DNA of 64,000 nucleotides, taken from contig JAUFOR010000002.1 in assembly GCA_040285745.1 (NCBI GenBank), positions 682,001 through 746,000 on the forward strand. The letters are read 5' to 3'. This stretch comes from Barthelona sp. PCE (Eukaryota; Metamonada: BaSk clade). Shown here piece after piece: positions 27,372-39,800 of this stretch. The notes under the pieces are model-generated. The model saw only the letters and a list, made by a program, of their open reading frames with translations, ran no database searches and was not told where the DNA came from. Both the position numbers and the translations under genes were made by a program. How positions within the stretch are numbered: the first letter of the stretch is position 1; each line of letters begins with the position of its first letter.

Positions 27372-28854
27372 ATTGAAGCTCCATTTCTTTCTTCTTTTCT
27401 AGTTTTTCATTGTAAAAGTAACCAGTTGATCGGAAAGAAGGGAAAAAGCTCATGAAAATACCGGTGAAAATCTGAAATCCTCCAAAGACAAGCAGAGCAC
27501 CATACTTCAGTGAATCAAGGGTGACTCCCGCAATGGCTGTGCCTAAGGACAAACCAGCTTGGAATGCAAGGGTGTAGAAGCCAATGACACGACCTGTGAA
27601 GCTCATTGGTGCGACTTGCTGCATCCACGTAATTCCTGCGATCATGACGAAGGAATCAAAGATGCCGAGGAAGAACTCCATAGTTGCAAGAACAGCAAAT
27701 GAATGAAAGAAGTAGAAGGCAATGATCCCGAGACCGTGGCAGCATCCAAAGATAGCCCATGTCTTGTAGAATGTAGGGGGCTTGAAGCGGGACCATGTCC
27801 TCATGAAAATAATGCCACCAATCATTTCACCAACACCGAACGCAGTCGAAATGGTGCCCAAGAACGTCGCATTGAAGCGTTTGTTTGCCAAGTAAGGGAG
27901 GCACGAAAACGTGAAGCCTCTGTTAGCAATGGTCATCATGAACATAAATAGATAAAACATGAGGATATCCTTTTGTGTCTTAACGAAATCGAAACCTTCC
28001 TTTAAAAGTTCGAAATATGGACGTTTGCTCAGCTTGATAGGTGGCATTTCAATAAAGGAGACGATAATTGCTGCAAGCACAAAAATTATACTGTTTGCAG
28101 CGAAAATATACCACGTTGGTTGATAGTTCACCTTTTCCTCACCAATAAGCGCGTCCATGACGAATCCAGCGACTGCAGGTCCTATTGAGATAGCCGACAT
28201 AAGCGCAATCGTTTTCAACGAGTTAAATTTTGCAATTACATGCCTCTGCACAATGAAACGTGGGAGCGCATCCACTGCAGGGTAATAAAACGCGTCAACG
28301 ATGCCGAATACAAGTGTTGTGAGGCACAGCTTCAGGACAGTGGCCTCGTTGGACCACATTATGTACGAGATCATTGCGACACATAAGGCACGACCATAGT
28401 TCGACCAGATCATGATGGTTGTGACCTTCCGCTTATCACAGTATGCGCCGCTGACGAATAAAAGCGCCACTCGGGGAAGATATTGACATATTAGTACCAA
28501 AGACATGCCTTTCGCATCAGAAAAAATCAAAACAGCATAGGGAATAGCAATGAATTGCAGAGCTCCACACATTACGGACATAAAGGTGGCAGCGAGCATC
28601 AAATATACTTCTTTGCAACGTACAGTGGAACATTTGAGCTCTTCGCCTTCTTCAAGCTCAGGTTCGTTTTCGATGTTTTCGTCTGGCTGGAAGGCGTAAT
28701 TTAAGTCACTGCCATCATCTTCTGAAGCGATAGACTCGACGTCTATTTTAATATCTGTAAGATCATCGTGCTCATCATCAGTAGTTGATGAATACCCTTC
28801 GTCACTATTAAGCCCTTCATCATCGATGGAAGCGTTCGATTCCAAATCACTCAT
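27361..28854 (-). CDS. major facilitator superfamily transporter (MFS_3-like)
   Basis: A 497-residue carrier with about twelve membrane segments after a very acidic 80-residue N-terminus (repeated Asp/Glu/Ser). The loop between segments 2 and 3 reads VSGAYCDKRKVTTIM, a weak GxxxDR-type motif A, and the N-terminal half resembles the bacterial MFS_3 group (EntS/efflux type), with VDAFYYPAVDALPRFI as in LGSAFFDPARQALLPEL-type members. The substrate cannot be told. Such carriers are common in bacteria and uncommon in eukaryotes, so an old transfer is possible. It shares 11 coding bases with the primase 3' end. Confidence 0.85.
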   Translation of the reverse strand: MSDLESNASIDDEGLNSDEGYSSTTDDEHDDLTDIKIDVESIASEDDGSDLNYAFQPDENIENEPELEEGEELKCSTVRCKEVYLMLAATFMSVMCGALQFIAIPYAVLIFSDAKGMSLVLICQYLPRVALLFVSGAYCDKRKVTTIMIWSNYGRALCVAMISYIMWSNEATVLKLCLTTLVFGIVDAFYYPAVDALPRFIVQRHVIAKFNSLKTIALMSAISIGPAVAGFVMDALIGEEKVNYQPTWYIFAANSIIFVLAAIIVSFIEMPPIKLSKRPYFELLKEGFDFVKTQKDILMFYLFMFMMTIANRGFTFSCLPYLANKRFNATFLGTISTAFGVGEMIGGIIFMRTWSRFKPPTFYKTWAIFGCCHGLGIIAFYFFHSFAVLATMEFFLGIFDSFVMIAGITWMQQVAPMSFTGRVIGFYTLAFQAGLSLGTAIAGVTLDSLKYGALLVFGGFQIFTGIFMSFFPSFRSTGYFYNEKLEKKKEMELQSIS

Positions 28855-28911
28855 GCAAAAATAAAGATGGGGGAAAGAAATTGAAATGCAGGATAAATAT
28901 TTACATTGACT

Positions 28912-29526
28912 TTAGAGCAAGAATTGAACTATTAGCACGATCAATATGCACAGAAGCACAAACTTTAGCATTTTACGGCGTAAAGAACTAACTGTGGAAG
29001 GATTTTTCATTGCAATAGAAAGATTCTCATTTTCTTTAAACTCTGGATCAGTAATCTTTATGAGTTCGTGTAGTTTTTTGCTGCACTCCTCACAGTAAAA
29101 GTGGTGGCTTCTGTTTGCTAATCGTTTCCTTACATCTGAGCTGGAATGAAGGTATCCAACAGCACCTATTCCACTATCATCAACCATAAATGATCTTAAC
29201 CCCACAAGAATGTTGCGCAAGTTCCATGTAGGATTCCACTCCTCAGGGTGAAAACCTGTGTTGCTCATGCAAATCCTGGAATTTGTCTCCCAACGACCAC
29301 TCTCACTCAGCAGATATATTTCAACTGGTTTGAGGGGGTATGATGGTGGAACAGATATTCTGCCGTGGTATAAGCCACCATCATAGTCTGTTTCTTCAAG
29401 TCCCTTGAATGTGAAATGCCAATCGAAGAGATTGCCATTGCATGGTTCAATGTGAAAATCTGTTACTGGATTCGCTTTTAGCTCCTGCCATTCGGCCATG
29501 AGCCGCCTCTTTGCAACCTGTGACAT
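28912..29526 (-). CDS. UBE2J2: tail-anchored E2 ubiquitin-conjugating enzyme (UBC6/UBE2J2)
   Basis: A 204-residue E2 of the ERAD type. The UBC fold starts QVAKRRLMAEWQELKANPV; DYDGGLYHGRISVPPSYPLK is the PxxYP region. The active Cys (~residue 85) is in RICMSNTGFHPEEWNPTWN, with the HPxxWNPxW signature specific to UBC6/UBE2J and no HPN. The last ~19 residues (FVLLCILIVLIVQFLL) form a C-terminal membrane anchor that would place it on the ER surface. The ATG at 29526 is used because the frame upstream lacks an ATG. It probably works with ER ubiquitin ligases in degradation of misfolded proteins. Confidence 0.92.
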   Translation of the reverse strand: MSQVAKRRLMAEWQELKANPVTDFHIEPCNGNLFDWHFTFKGLEETDYDGGLYHGRISVPPSYPLKPVEIYLLSESGRWETNSRICMSNTGFHPEEWNPTWNLRNILVGLRSFMVDDSGIGAVGYLHSSSDVRKRLANRSHHFYCEECSKKLHELIKITDPEFKENENLSIAMKNPSTVSSLRRKMLKFVLLCILIVLIVQFLL

Positions 29527-29690
29527 ATTGATAAAGTGATAAGATCCGTTTACAAGCTCAGATAATTCCACACCGTATTGTGTGAGGTTTGATGGCTCAC
29601 AGGTTCAACTAGGTGTTAGTATTGATTTCATATGCATGGATATAAAGAATGTGCATACATTCTGTTATATTTATTATCTCCTTCTTTAAT

Positions 29691-30413
29691 ATGGACGAGT
29701 GGGAAGAGAGAAGAGCATTGCAGCACGACCTGGCTCGACGGGCCATCATTGCAGATGAAGAGGGTGCTGAATACAGATATATTGGGGGACTTGACATTTC
29801 CTTTTCCCCAAAGTACCCTACAAAGGGATTCGCGGCGCTTTCAATCTACGACATGACAATCAAGAAGATCATCTATGTTGTTAGCCTTGAAGTAGATGAA
29901 GATCTGGAATATAGATCGGGTTTCCTCGCTTTCAGAGAGGTGGACCCTTATTACAGATTGGTTGAGAAGCTTCGCGAGGAAAGACCAGACCTGGAGCCGG
30001 ACCTCCTCCTAGTGGACGGTAATGGTGTCTATCACATGTTGCATTGCGGAAGCGCCACACATTTAGGTGTCCAATACGACTTGAAAACAACTGGTGTCGC
30101 TAAGAACATGCTCCTATACGATAACTTCGACGTTGAGCTGCGTAACAAGGCGAAGACACTTGTCACGGATGAAAACCCAGTGTATGATATGATTGAATCA
30201 GACGGTTTCTTTGCTGGCTGCATAGTTAAGGCCACGCGCGCATCGTCCAAGCCCATATATGTGTCTGGTGGGCACCGTATCTCACACGAAAAGAGCTGTG
30301 AGATTGTCTTAGCTTGCTGCAATCATCGAGTTCCTGAACCTATAAGATCAAGCGATTTGAAGACTAGAGAGATGATTTCGTCTTGGGAGATTGACCACGA
30401 TTACGAAAGCTAA
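29691..30413 (+). CDS. endonuclease V
   Basis: A 240-residue endonuclease V, which cuts near inosine: deaminated DNA in bacteria, mainly inosine-containing RNA in animals. Key motifs: YIGGLDISFSP with the first metal Asp, GFLAFREVDPYYRLVEKL, and LLVDGNGVYHMLHCGSATHLG (second Asp in VDGNG), followed by GVAKNMLL. All catalytic positions are kept. The usual PYVSGHRI-type motif is present as VSGGHRIS. The start at 29691 (MDEWEERR) aligns with family starts; an in-frame ATG at 29649 would add 14 hydrophobic residues. It overlaps MED31 by 4 bp at the 3' end. Confidence 0.94.
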   Translation: MDEWEERRALQHDLARRAIIADEEGAEYRYIGGLDISFSPKYPTKGFAALSIYDMTIKKIIYVVSLEVDEDLEYRSGFLAFREVDPYYRLVEKLREERPDLEPDLLLVDGNGVYHMLHCGSATHLGVQYDLKTTGVAKNMLLYDNFDVELRNKAKTLVTDENPVYDMIESDGFFAGCIVKATRASSKPIYVSGGHRISHEKSCEIVLACCNHRVPEPIRSSDLKTREMISSWEIDHDYES

Positions 30414-30829
30414 TCACTCTTGCTCGTAAACATTGTGTGCTTTATGTGTAAAAAGATTCTTAAAACTTTTTCCTTACTTGTGAGATTATACGGGTTCAGT
30501 AGCGCTTTGCGGATTGCTATGGCGATGTGGAAGTGAAGTGGGAGCCCGTCGTTAACGTTAAGTCGCGTAAAGAAGTCGACGTAAGTCTCATCAGCATCTG
30601 CAATAATGCTTCCGTTCTTGAGTCGTTCAAGAACGATAGCGAGATGGGGTGGCTTTTCCAGGTACTGCAGATACTTGAGATAGTTCTGGACCTTCTTCTG
30701 TTGAAGTTTCCCGCTTGAGTACAGTACATCAACAAACTGCTGCTGTGTAAGGCTCTCTAAGAAGAGCAAGTCGCGGTCAAACTGCTCTTCCGGTGATAGT
30801 TGGTCAATATTGCCCTTAATTTCTTGCAT
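30410..30829 (-). CDS. MED31: Mediator complex subunit 31
   Basis: A 139-residue homologue of MED31 (Soh1), the most conserved Mediator subunit, part of the middle module that links activators to RNA polymerase II. The hallmark region reads FDRDLLFLESLTQQQFVDVL, then LQQKKVQNYLKYLQYLEKPP, then HLAIVLERL, matching the family's FVNYLKYLQYWKxPxYAKYLxYP core. The start at 30829 (MQEIKGNID) follows the stop of DNA-PKcs by 64 bp on the same strand; the more upstream in-frame ATG would overlap that gene and adds unrelated sequence. Confidence 0.9.
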   Translation of the reverse strand: MQEIKGNIDQLSPEEQFDRDLLFLESLTQQQFVDVLYSSGKLQQKKVQNYLKYLQYLEKPPHLAIVLERLKNGSIIADADETYVDFFTRLNVNDGLPLHFHIAIAIRKALLNPYNLTSKEKVLRIFLHIKHTMFTSKSD

Positions 30830-30893
30830 AATGGAAAAAAATGCAGAACGAGCTTCTTTCTGCTCATTTCCTGCACATTGTTGTTTATTATGG

Positions 30894-33800
30894 TTATACC
30901 CAAGATTTCCATCCCTCAAAGATGGTTGGGAGAATGGCACCATCACTGGCAAGATCAACAAGAACTTCTGCAATGTGGTTGCAGGACATTTGTTTTTGCA
31001 TCAGGTCCAGCTGATCCATGAGCGCAGGGATGCTGAACGTGTAGGGGTCAAAATCACCAAGGGCTGCCTTGTATAGGTTAACAAAACTGTCCCCACGAAT
31101 AGTGTTTTTCGATCCGTCCTCCGAAATGCCAAAGATACCCATCCAGAACATGCGGTCGTCCAGAATAAGTTTGTTCCACCTGTTGTCCAGCTTGAATGCT
31201 TTGATTCTGTTAATGTAATGCGTTTCAACGATCACAGGATGAACGCCTCTCATTTTCATATGGAAGACCTCTGCGTTTAAGTTGGTGAGTGTCTGGAATT
31301 GTTGTGCCTTACCTCCATCGATATTATCAAACGCAAGGGAACCAGAGTTGACGTTGAGACCGGTGATGTCCATCACCTTACTAAGCTTGGTTTTGATTGA
31401 CTCAAAGCAACTGTTGCGAACGAAGCAGTCAAATACACTGTTGATGAGTGTGCGATTACTCTGAAGCTTTTCAAACAAACTACCCTGTACTTCAACCATC
31501 AGCTCCTTTGTGCTATACGGCGCAGCCATCCCCTGCAGCATTGAAGTCAGGCGGAAGGGCACAAACTCGGGAACAGCGAGTCGGTACCGCATATCAAATG
31601 AATAGCCGAAATCAATCGGGCACGTCCGTCCTGTTGATGTGATGAGCGTGTTGTCGAGGTGGCGATCCGCTATGTTCAGTAAATATCCATACAAACAACT
31701 TGTCGAGTACGACTGGACGAAAAGCATACGCTCTGCAAAGAATTGGCGAACTGTCTGTGCCTTCTTGAGGTAGTAAGACCTTATGACGGTGCCGAACCTG
31801 GTGTTGACGAACTCCTCAAAGGCAGCACGGCGAGCAGCGGGCCCGACAGAGTGTAGTGTGACAGTATGAACATTGGGGTTAGGGGCGACATCGTCAACGT
31901 TGATATTATCAGCAGCCATTAGTAAATCCTGACGCCACTCGGAAAAATCAGTTTTGAGGTCGCTTAGCTGGTTTGACTTAACGAAACTCGACACAATCCC
32001 GCTAAAAGAAACACAGTCATCGACCCACTGGATAAAACCGACCTGATTTGTGAGAGGAACAACGTTATACGTCTCAACCCTTATGTTTTCTGGCACAAAG
32101 CTGTTGAACACATCAAACAACTGTTCTAAACGAGCATCCAGGCGCAGATCCTCAAAGTGTTTTGTCAGCAATCCCACCTTACGGTAGTCGGAAAGAACAA
32201 ATGTGATTTTGACAGGGCGCCTGATGGATGACTGCACAGCTACGTTTTGCTGGACCATTCGCACTGTTCTCTCTTTTGGAGGACCGTACTTAGCCTTATT
32301 AAAGACATCAACCACGTTCCACTCGGCGATATTCATTAGCTCAGGGCTCAACTGTGAAATCGAAGTTGTGGTCTCGGCTGGGAATTGTTTCCTAGAAAGA
32401 TCGCTCAAGCGCTGTGCAGATGTCCTTAGGCGATTGACGTGCTGTGCGAGAGGCTTGCTTCTCCACAGAACTACGTCGAACTTATCGTTGTCAACCTGTT
32501 TCCGGATGTAAGCGTTACACTTCTCTATCAATTCTAGAATGCCACCAATGATGGTGCGGAGAGGATCAATTATGGCACGGCTGACCATCCAATTCGCGCG
32601 CTGGGCACCAAAGACACTGGATAATCGCGATACATCGGGCTTAGGCTGGATAATCTCTTGATACATTGTCTGCACCAATTTACCCAAGTTCTGGATATCA
32701 TCGTAGTGCTTCAGCGCCTCCTTACCAAACTTAAACAGCTCAGAAAGACACCCCATGCAAAAAAGACCGGTATCGAGCAGGGCGAAACTGGCAAGTGTTA
32801 GATCTGATGTAACCTTGCCGCTCGCCCTGATGGTTGCAAGGAGCAGCCCGAGGTATGCCTGCTTCATAACAGTCTGACACAGATAAAGCTCTGTTGAGGA
32901 GAAGCAATCCCAGTTCTCATAAAGCGCTTTCAGTTCATCAATACTCTCACATTCGTTGACATACTGGTCTATAGCGGCCATATCGATGCCACATATGTAG
33001 TGAGGCGATGCCTCGAACTCAACGCCATCGAAAAACGGCTCCGTTACCTTGTACGACTGCCTAGTTCCGTTGATTGCGAATTGAACATGAACAGGGTATG
33101 TTTTGGCGACTTCTATGAGAATATCCACGAGGAATGTGCATATTAATGGGTTGGTGGAATGACTCACGATCTGAGAAAGCCACTGCAAGAAGAACCAATG
33201 TGGAATCTGAGTTGTGATTTTCCTCATCGACTGCACAATACTGTCGATCACAGCGCCTGCATCGTCCTGCTCCATGCGGCGGGTGCCTATCACGGCGTTT
33301 TCAAGAATGGAAAATAGTAACGGGAAGTGTGAGTGACCTTTAGTGTCTGCCGCGCACAAGGCGTTGCCGAACAAATCTAAAAGCATTGCCATGCTCTGCC
33401 CATCGAAGGTATCCTTAAGTGCATCATGTAACGCAGTGATTGCAATAAACTGATTCAACATAACGCCTTCGCCCTGGAGAGTAAGAATGGTTCTCTGCAG
33501 GTCTTCATTGGATTGCACCGACTGGAGCGTCGCCTCCACAAGCGCGTTGTGCGCAATCTGCTTAAGATACGGCTTTTCGGCGTTTTCGTATATGTGCTTG
33601 ATCATTTTGGAATTTTCAGAGCAGAGATCAAATTCGTGGTAATGAATGAGAGCAAGGCTCTTAAGCACGTCTGGGTAGTCAGCAAGAGACGTCTGAGACG
33701 CCTGTTGGATAAGGTTGAAAGCAAGATTCTGGTTTTTCGACTGAGTGCTCAACACCTGGAGTACTTCACTTCGCAGCGTGAAGTCGTCCACATGGTCAAC

Positions 33801-36800
33801 ATATGACTCCGTGGACAGCAGCATTGATCGAGCGTGTAACAGGAAGGAGAGCTGTTGTGGTGGTAATTTTGCTACCACAGAGTGGAATCTTTTCACTAGT
33901 GTTTCAACAGTACATGAACCGCGCTTTTGCTGCGAAAACAGTACGAGATCTGTCAGCAAAAGTGATGCTAGAGGACTGGTCCTGATTGTAGATACGATCT
34001 GAGGCTTTAACAAATTATTAACAGTTTGCTCCAACTTCACGTCTTGAGAGTCTAGTGCAGCAAAGAATCCCGTGAAATATGCTAAAGGCAGTCCAAAGCA
34101 CAGCTCACCACCATCAAGAGATGAGACGAATTGACGTAGCTCGTCGATTTTTTCCGAACACACAAGCGCCTGAAGCATGTGCTGTGTTCCGTATCCCTCG
34201 TGAAGGGCGTGTTGCGAAACGCTCTCTAGGTTATCCCATGAGCACATTTCAGAGCATGAACTAAGGAGGACGTGGGTGATCACCGACTTTTCAGTCGAAT
34301 TAGATTCGACGCTCTCAAGCAACTCGTTCAGTAAACGGATTGCATCGAGGTAAGAACCAGCACGGTACATGCGCACACCGCGCTGGATCTCAGAAAGAAG
34401 GCAGTCTTCCACGCGGTTGTTGAGCTGTCCGAATCCATGACGTACCAGAGGGACGATGAACTCTTCCGATGCTGTTGAGTTTCTAAATACATCAAACAGG
34501 CGTAATCTGTGCTCAAATACACAAATTATCTCAGACATCGAAGATGAAACTTTGTCCCTCATAATGTTATCAACAAAATGCAAGAATGAACTGACGTTTG
34601 TTTCGATAATATCAATATCAAGCACATCTCTGTCAAGCCCGCTTGTTGAAGCATTAACTGCAAGCTCGATGCGCTGCATAACAACACATAGAAGCTTAGA
34701 TCCTAAGTCAAAGGTAGTTGGCTGAGTGAGAATGGTTTCCAAGAGAGAAGTAAGTGCCGTGTTATGTGCCGACAATGTGTGGCGATTGACGCTTGTGATT
34801 ACCGACTCCGCGAGAGTAGAAACCCACGGCTCAAGCAAAACGTATAGAAGCTCAGCAGCAAAACTAGGATTGGTGAAACAAGCACCGAGCATGGGAATTA
34901 GCATCTGTGGCATAGAAAACGTGATCTTTGGCACATCTCTGGCTGCAACACGTCTCATATGACGCTTTCGTTTTTTCTTCATTTTGTGCATTCTTGAGAT
35001 GCTTTGTTTTCCTGAGTACCCTTTGCGTTCCTCAGGCATCGACATTTCCATCGAAAGCTCGTCGATCTGCTTCGTCACGTGCGCTGCATGGGTTTCCTGC
35101 GTTGCACGTCCCATCATTCCAAGCGTGTTCATGTTCTCGTCACCGAATAGGGATGCATCTAATGTCTGCGTGAAGGCACCTGTCTGTGTTGCTCTGACGT
35201 AACCAGCAGGCATGAATGTCGCAGTCGATAGTGAAAGATTAACATCTGAATCATCGGGTGCCAAAAACAAAAGGTCAGATGTGAAAGGTCGCTGCTCGTC
35301 AACGCACTTGAGAGTGCGCAAAAGCGTTGTAAGGAGGAATGAAAATGTTACAATGAGCTCGTCGGTTGCTGTGATGTCGTTGGTGAACAAACTCATGATT
35401 CCTGTCAACATTTCTGTAATTCTAACAACATCAAACGTTGTATCCAGGTTGAGCGGCGTTGTATCCCTGAATGCTCTCCAAAAGAAGGAAAGTATTTTCT
35501 TCTTGGTTCCCACAGAAGTTTTGTTACTGGTTCCCGCACACCCTTCTAGAAGGACATGCATCGTTTTTGTTTGTATTTCTTCATGGTGGACAAGCGAGAT
35601 TATAGCATTATACGCCTCAGTCTGTACAACTGGGCTCACAGAGGAGAAGGGAATAATTTTTTTATCAATAAACTCCAACAACGTTTCTGATGAAAGTACC
35701 TCCAACTCAAACAGTAGCGGAATACACTGACACAGAGTCTTCTGGTACGTCTCAGACTGGCGTTGAAGAAGCACAGGGAGACCGTACGTATAGTCGTCAA
35801 TGAAGCCACTAAAGGGAATGAGAGCTGTTTCATCAAGGCAGTTGTTATTCTTGCAGCACACCAGATGCTTAAGCACGTAGTACATAGTCTGAGCGGCTCG
35901 CGTCTGGAACGTAATTTGGTTTTTGTCGAGCATTGTGACAATGAACGGGAGTTGGCTGACGATTAGAGCAGGGAAGAATTTGGCGCATTCAAGCACAGCG
36001 GTTGTGTATGGGAGTTTGATGTCCCGTGTTAGAGCCTTTAATCCCTCGATATAGTTATCAACGAGCTGCAGATCGAAGAAATCTTTATCAATGATGATGA
36101 GCGCTGAGTCTACATGCGCAATCTCATCAAGCGAGAGCGTGTTCTCAATGTAAGAAGACAAGTAATAGTTCCTCAAAGCTAAGGCCATCGCACGGCTTAA
36201 TATACGCACAACAGGCGACTTCTTCGAGCGAGTCATCGAATTAACCAGAGCCTGTGCAAGCACAGCCGGCTGATAGTTATCAGTGAGCGTATCGTTGTGG
36301 TGCAGGAATCCGTGACGAAGAAGACTGGTTAGAATCACAGAACCCTTATCGCGGATGAACTCCCTATGCTCGGCAGTGTATCCGCGCTTCCTGTTCTCAA
36401 CGTCGAACAAAATCAGCGAATATACAACCTTAAGATTAGGGGTGAAGAAGTTGCGCACATGACCAAAAAGCGTGTGCACCAACTTCAAGTACCTGTCAGT
36501 GTGTTTGCTCTTGAATACGGCTTCCTTCGATAGGATCTCGACCAAGCGACGGAACAAAATTTCCAATTGGAAGGAGTCCTGTTTTGTAAAAAGTGTAGCA
36601 CCATCCTCTTCCTCTCCTGTATCAGCGCTATGCATCGTCTGTGTTTCGTGCGCCAGGGTATCGATGTAGTGCTCGTTAGGGGCAGCGGATGCTGTCTTTG
36701 TCTCTTTCTTTAGGTTATGCGACCAAAGGTTCAGTAACTTGATCGTATCAAATTGGATGTACGTAAAGCCGACGCGTAGCATCTGTAGCACCAGGTTAAA

Positions 36801-39800
36801 CTTCTCCAAGACGACAGGGGCCCACTGACGGGCCCACGGCATGAATTGAGATGGTCTGTTATGAAGCACACGAAGAATGAAAACAATTCCGCATAACGCA
36901 GAGCTATCAAGAGATTTGAAAATGTCCAAAAGACACGCCATGTACTCGGGCATAGGCGAGTCTACTGTGGCTCGGTTTGATATATCCTGATACATATCCA
37001 GAATCCCCAAGAGGTACTTCATCGAATCAAGTCTTGTAAAAGGATCGCCGCGAAGATTATTGGTGGTCTCGTCGAACGGAGACACATGCATAGTGCGACT
37101 GTATCGCTTCATCAAGTTCTCCATATCTTTTGGAGCATTTTGAGACGCATCTTCCACTGACAAGCCAAGCGAGAGCGAAGCTTCAATGGTATGCAGCAGT
37201 TGCGCCTCGCTTGCCGTCTTTGCTTCCTTGTTGATCGTGAATGTGCTCACGCTAATAACGCTATAGTCCTGACTTGTCTCTTTAAAATTACTGGTCTGGC
37301 TGTCGAAGTCAAAAGGCACAAACGGCGCAATAAAGAGCCTGGGGTCAACACGCCACTTGGCTTTGTTGACGAAAAACAGATACTCACCATACTTTGTTCG
37401 GAGCATGGCCTGGTTATCTGTAAAACGTGTGCGCAGTGAGGCTGCAAGTAACTGGACTGCAGCACTGGCAACGTATGCACCCGTGAGCCCCACAGCAGTC
37501 TTCTTCTGGGTGAGGTCCACTTCACTGCGCATGGTCCTCATCCTTTTGATTACCCAACCAGCGTATGGGTCTTTTCCGGGAGGCGCAGGACCCTTTCCAA
37601 GCTTGGGCACGACCTTGTATCTCCAGAAGTCGCATGGGATGCGTTCATACATACAAATTAAAATCTTCATATATATGTATCGACAGCCCATGGCTTGCTG
37701 ACCGTTTTCTGCGTTTGAGCTCTCAGGATCGAACTGAGCGAGATTGATAGACGTACCCTTGCTGAGTATTATGTGTTGCATCAGAATAGCAATGTGCTCA
37801 GCTAACTCTTGTAGAATCTCTTGGTCTATTTGTTCTAGGATTTTATAAAGCAGCTTTCCGATACGAATTGTGATACGAGCGTCATCTAGAGGCTCGTTGG
37901 AGTGGGATTCAAGGGCGATGTTGGTGAAATCCCGGATTAAGGTGAGGGTATCATCTAGTGTTTCGATTTTTGCACTAAATTTCCTGCCAAAACGATACAA
38001 AAGCGAAAACTGTGCCTCGGATGCCCATGCAAAATATCCAATGAACTCCTTGATTATTGAAGGAGACTTCGATTCGCTCCATAACTTGGAGATTGATAAC
38101 ACAGCGTCAACCAACTTCACCGAGTTTTGGGGTCTTATACAGTCTGAAAGGCAGAAGTAAACGCCCAACTTGTGTGTGAAACGCTTCAGTTTCTCTCCAT
38201 CAAAGTGACTTTTTGCGAGTTTAAGAGTGATATTAACAAAATCATCTAATCTTGCATTTTCGATTAAGCCATCCTCCAACATTGCAATACGGCCAGTAAC
38301 GCTCACAATGGCCTCTTGAAGCTCGATGTCGTCACCATACTCAAGAAGGGCGTTGATGACGCGGACGCCGACACCATCAGGTATGGAGAAATCTGATTCT
38401 GTCAGATACTGCCCTACAACAGCTACAACGTGTGGAACAGGTGACCCACGCTGTTTCTGATCCTTACAGTAGTGTAGAATGCTCGCAACGATGTTGACAG
38501 ATTGTGAATTGGAGAGCAGAAGTTGTAAGGAACCTGTTGTCATTAAAACACTCAGGCCTGGGTATCGTTCCATATAGAACTCGGAGTTGTGCGTAGTGAC
38601 AAAGACGTCAGGGGCCAGCGCAACGTACAGCTTAAGATACATTAGTTGATCGCGTAGTCCCATGCTTTGAAGCTGATCGAAGTTTGCGTACTTGGCCAAC
38701 CTTGTTTCGGGGAGTTCACCCTTTGTGAACTCAACGAGCTTCAGGATGAACCTCACATGTTTTCCGTCCTTGACGTTGAAAGGAACCCTGTTTAGAACGT
38801 TGAAAATAACTTCAGCTGTTGAATCCTTCAGCACTGTTGCAAAAGATAGGAGATCAGCTGTGTTGAGGTCCAGCACGGCATTGACGACTGCGAGCACTAG
38901 CTCATCATCCTCTACAAAGAGCGTGCGTATTAAAGAAGAACATTTTGCAAAAACAGGGCTGTAGTGCTTTGCCAAAGATGGCGTTTCAACCACAGCATAC
39001 AGCAGCTGCTCACCAATATCTCTGAACGGGACCATTGCTTTTTCACCAATGATAGGATCGACAAAAGGGAGCACATGCGCAATATACAATGGCTCTGCCT
39101 CATGAATGATGGATGCTATTTCGGGGTTGGTGAGAACAGACAGACGTTCTGCACGAGGAATCACCTCCCTCAGCACAAGGTATACGTACGTGTTTTGAAT
39201 GCGCTGTGTGATTTTGAACACTTTTACCAAGAATGCGTGCAGCTGTTCCTCAGAAAAAGTATTGAAGTAATGACGGATGATTCTGCCACACTTACGTATG
39301 GGCCATAGATACTGTCGACACATTGTGCGTACCATATCACTGTCACCGCCAACGTGTCTTTCAGGCAAAAGTAAATGAAGACAAGATTCGGCAATTGGAA
39401 GAACATATTCAACCGAGAGACGTTCTTCCTCTCGGAGCATTCTGAATATCTGGGAGAAAAGTGTGACTCCTGCAGAGTGGTTGAGCCCTCTTATGAGCTC
39501 AATGATGCGTTGAACAAAATCACTTATTCCCAGCATCGAATACGCACTCTCTGAAGCGTTGTTTATCTGCTTGAGACTGAACCCAAACAGCACGCTGAGG
39601 ATCTGAGACGCGACTCCCAAGGTGTTAGGGGATTCCAGCAACATGAAAAGTGTGTTTAATAGAATCTTACTTTCCTCACATCTCTTCTTGTGCAACGTGA
39701 TACTCTTCTGGTTCATAATGACAACCCACCTGATGATAGATGTTAACAAATTGAACGTACCCTGTTCTTTATCAAGACTAGCATGTCGTACAAGCATAGG

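Noticed and set aside
30830-30973. A longer MED31 start at 30973
   Set aside because: It would overlap the DNA-PKcs coding region on the same strand, and the extra residues do not resemble MED31.
35212-35730. A 172-codon frame on the plus strand inside DNA-PKcs
   Set aside because: It lies opposite a convincing coding region and shows no family features; it is a shadow of the kinase gene.
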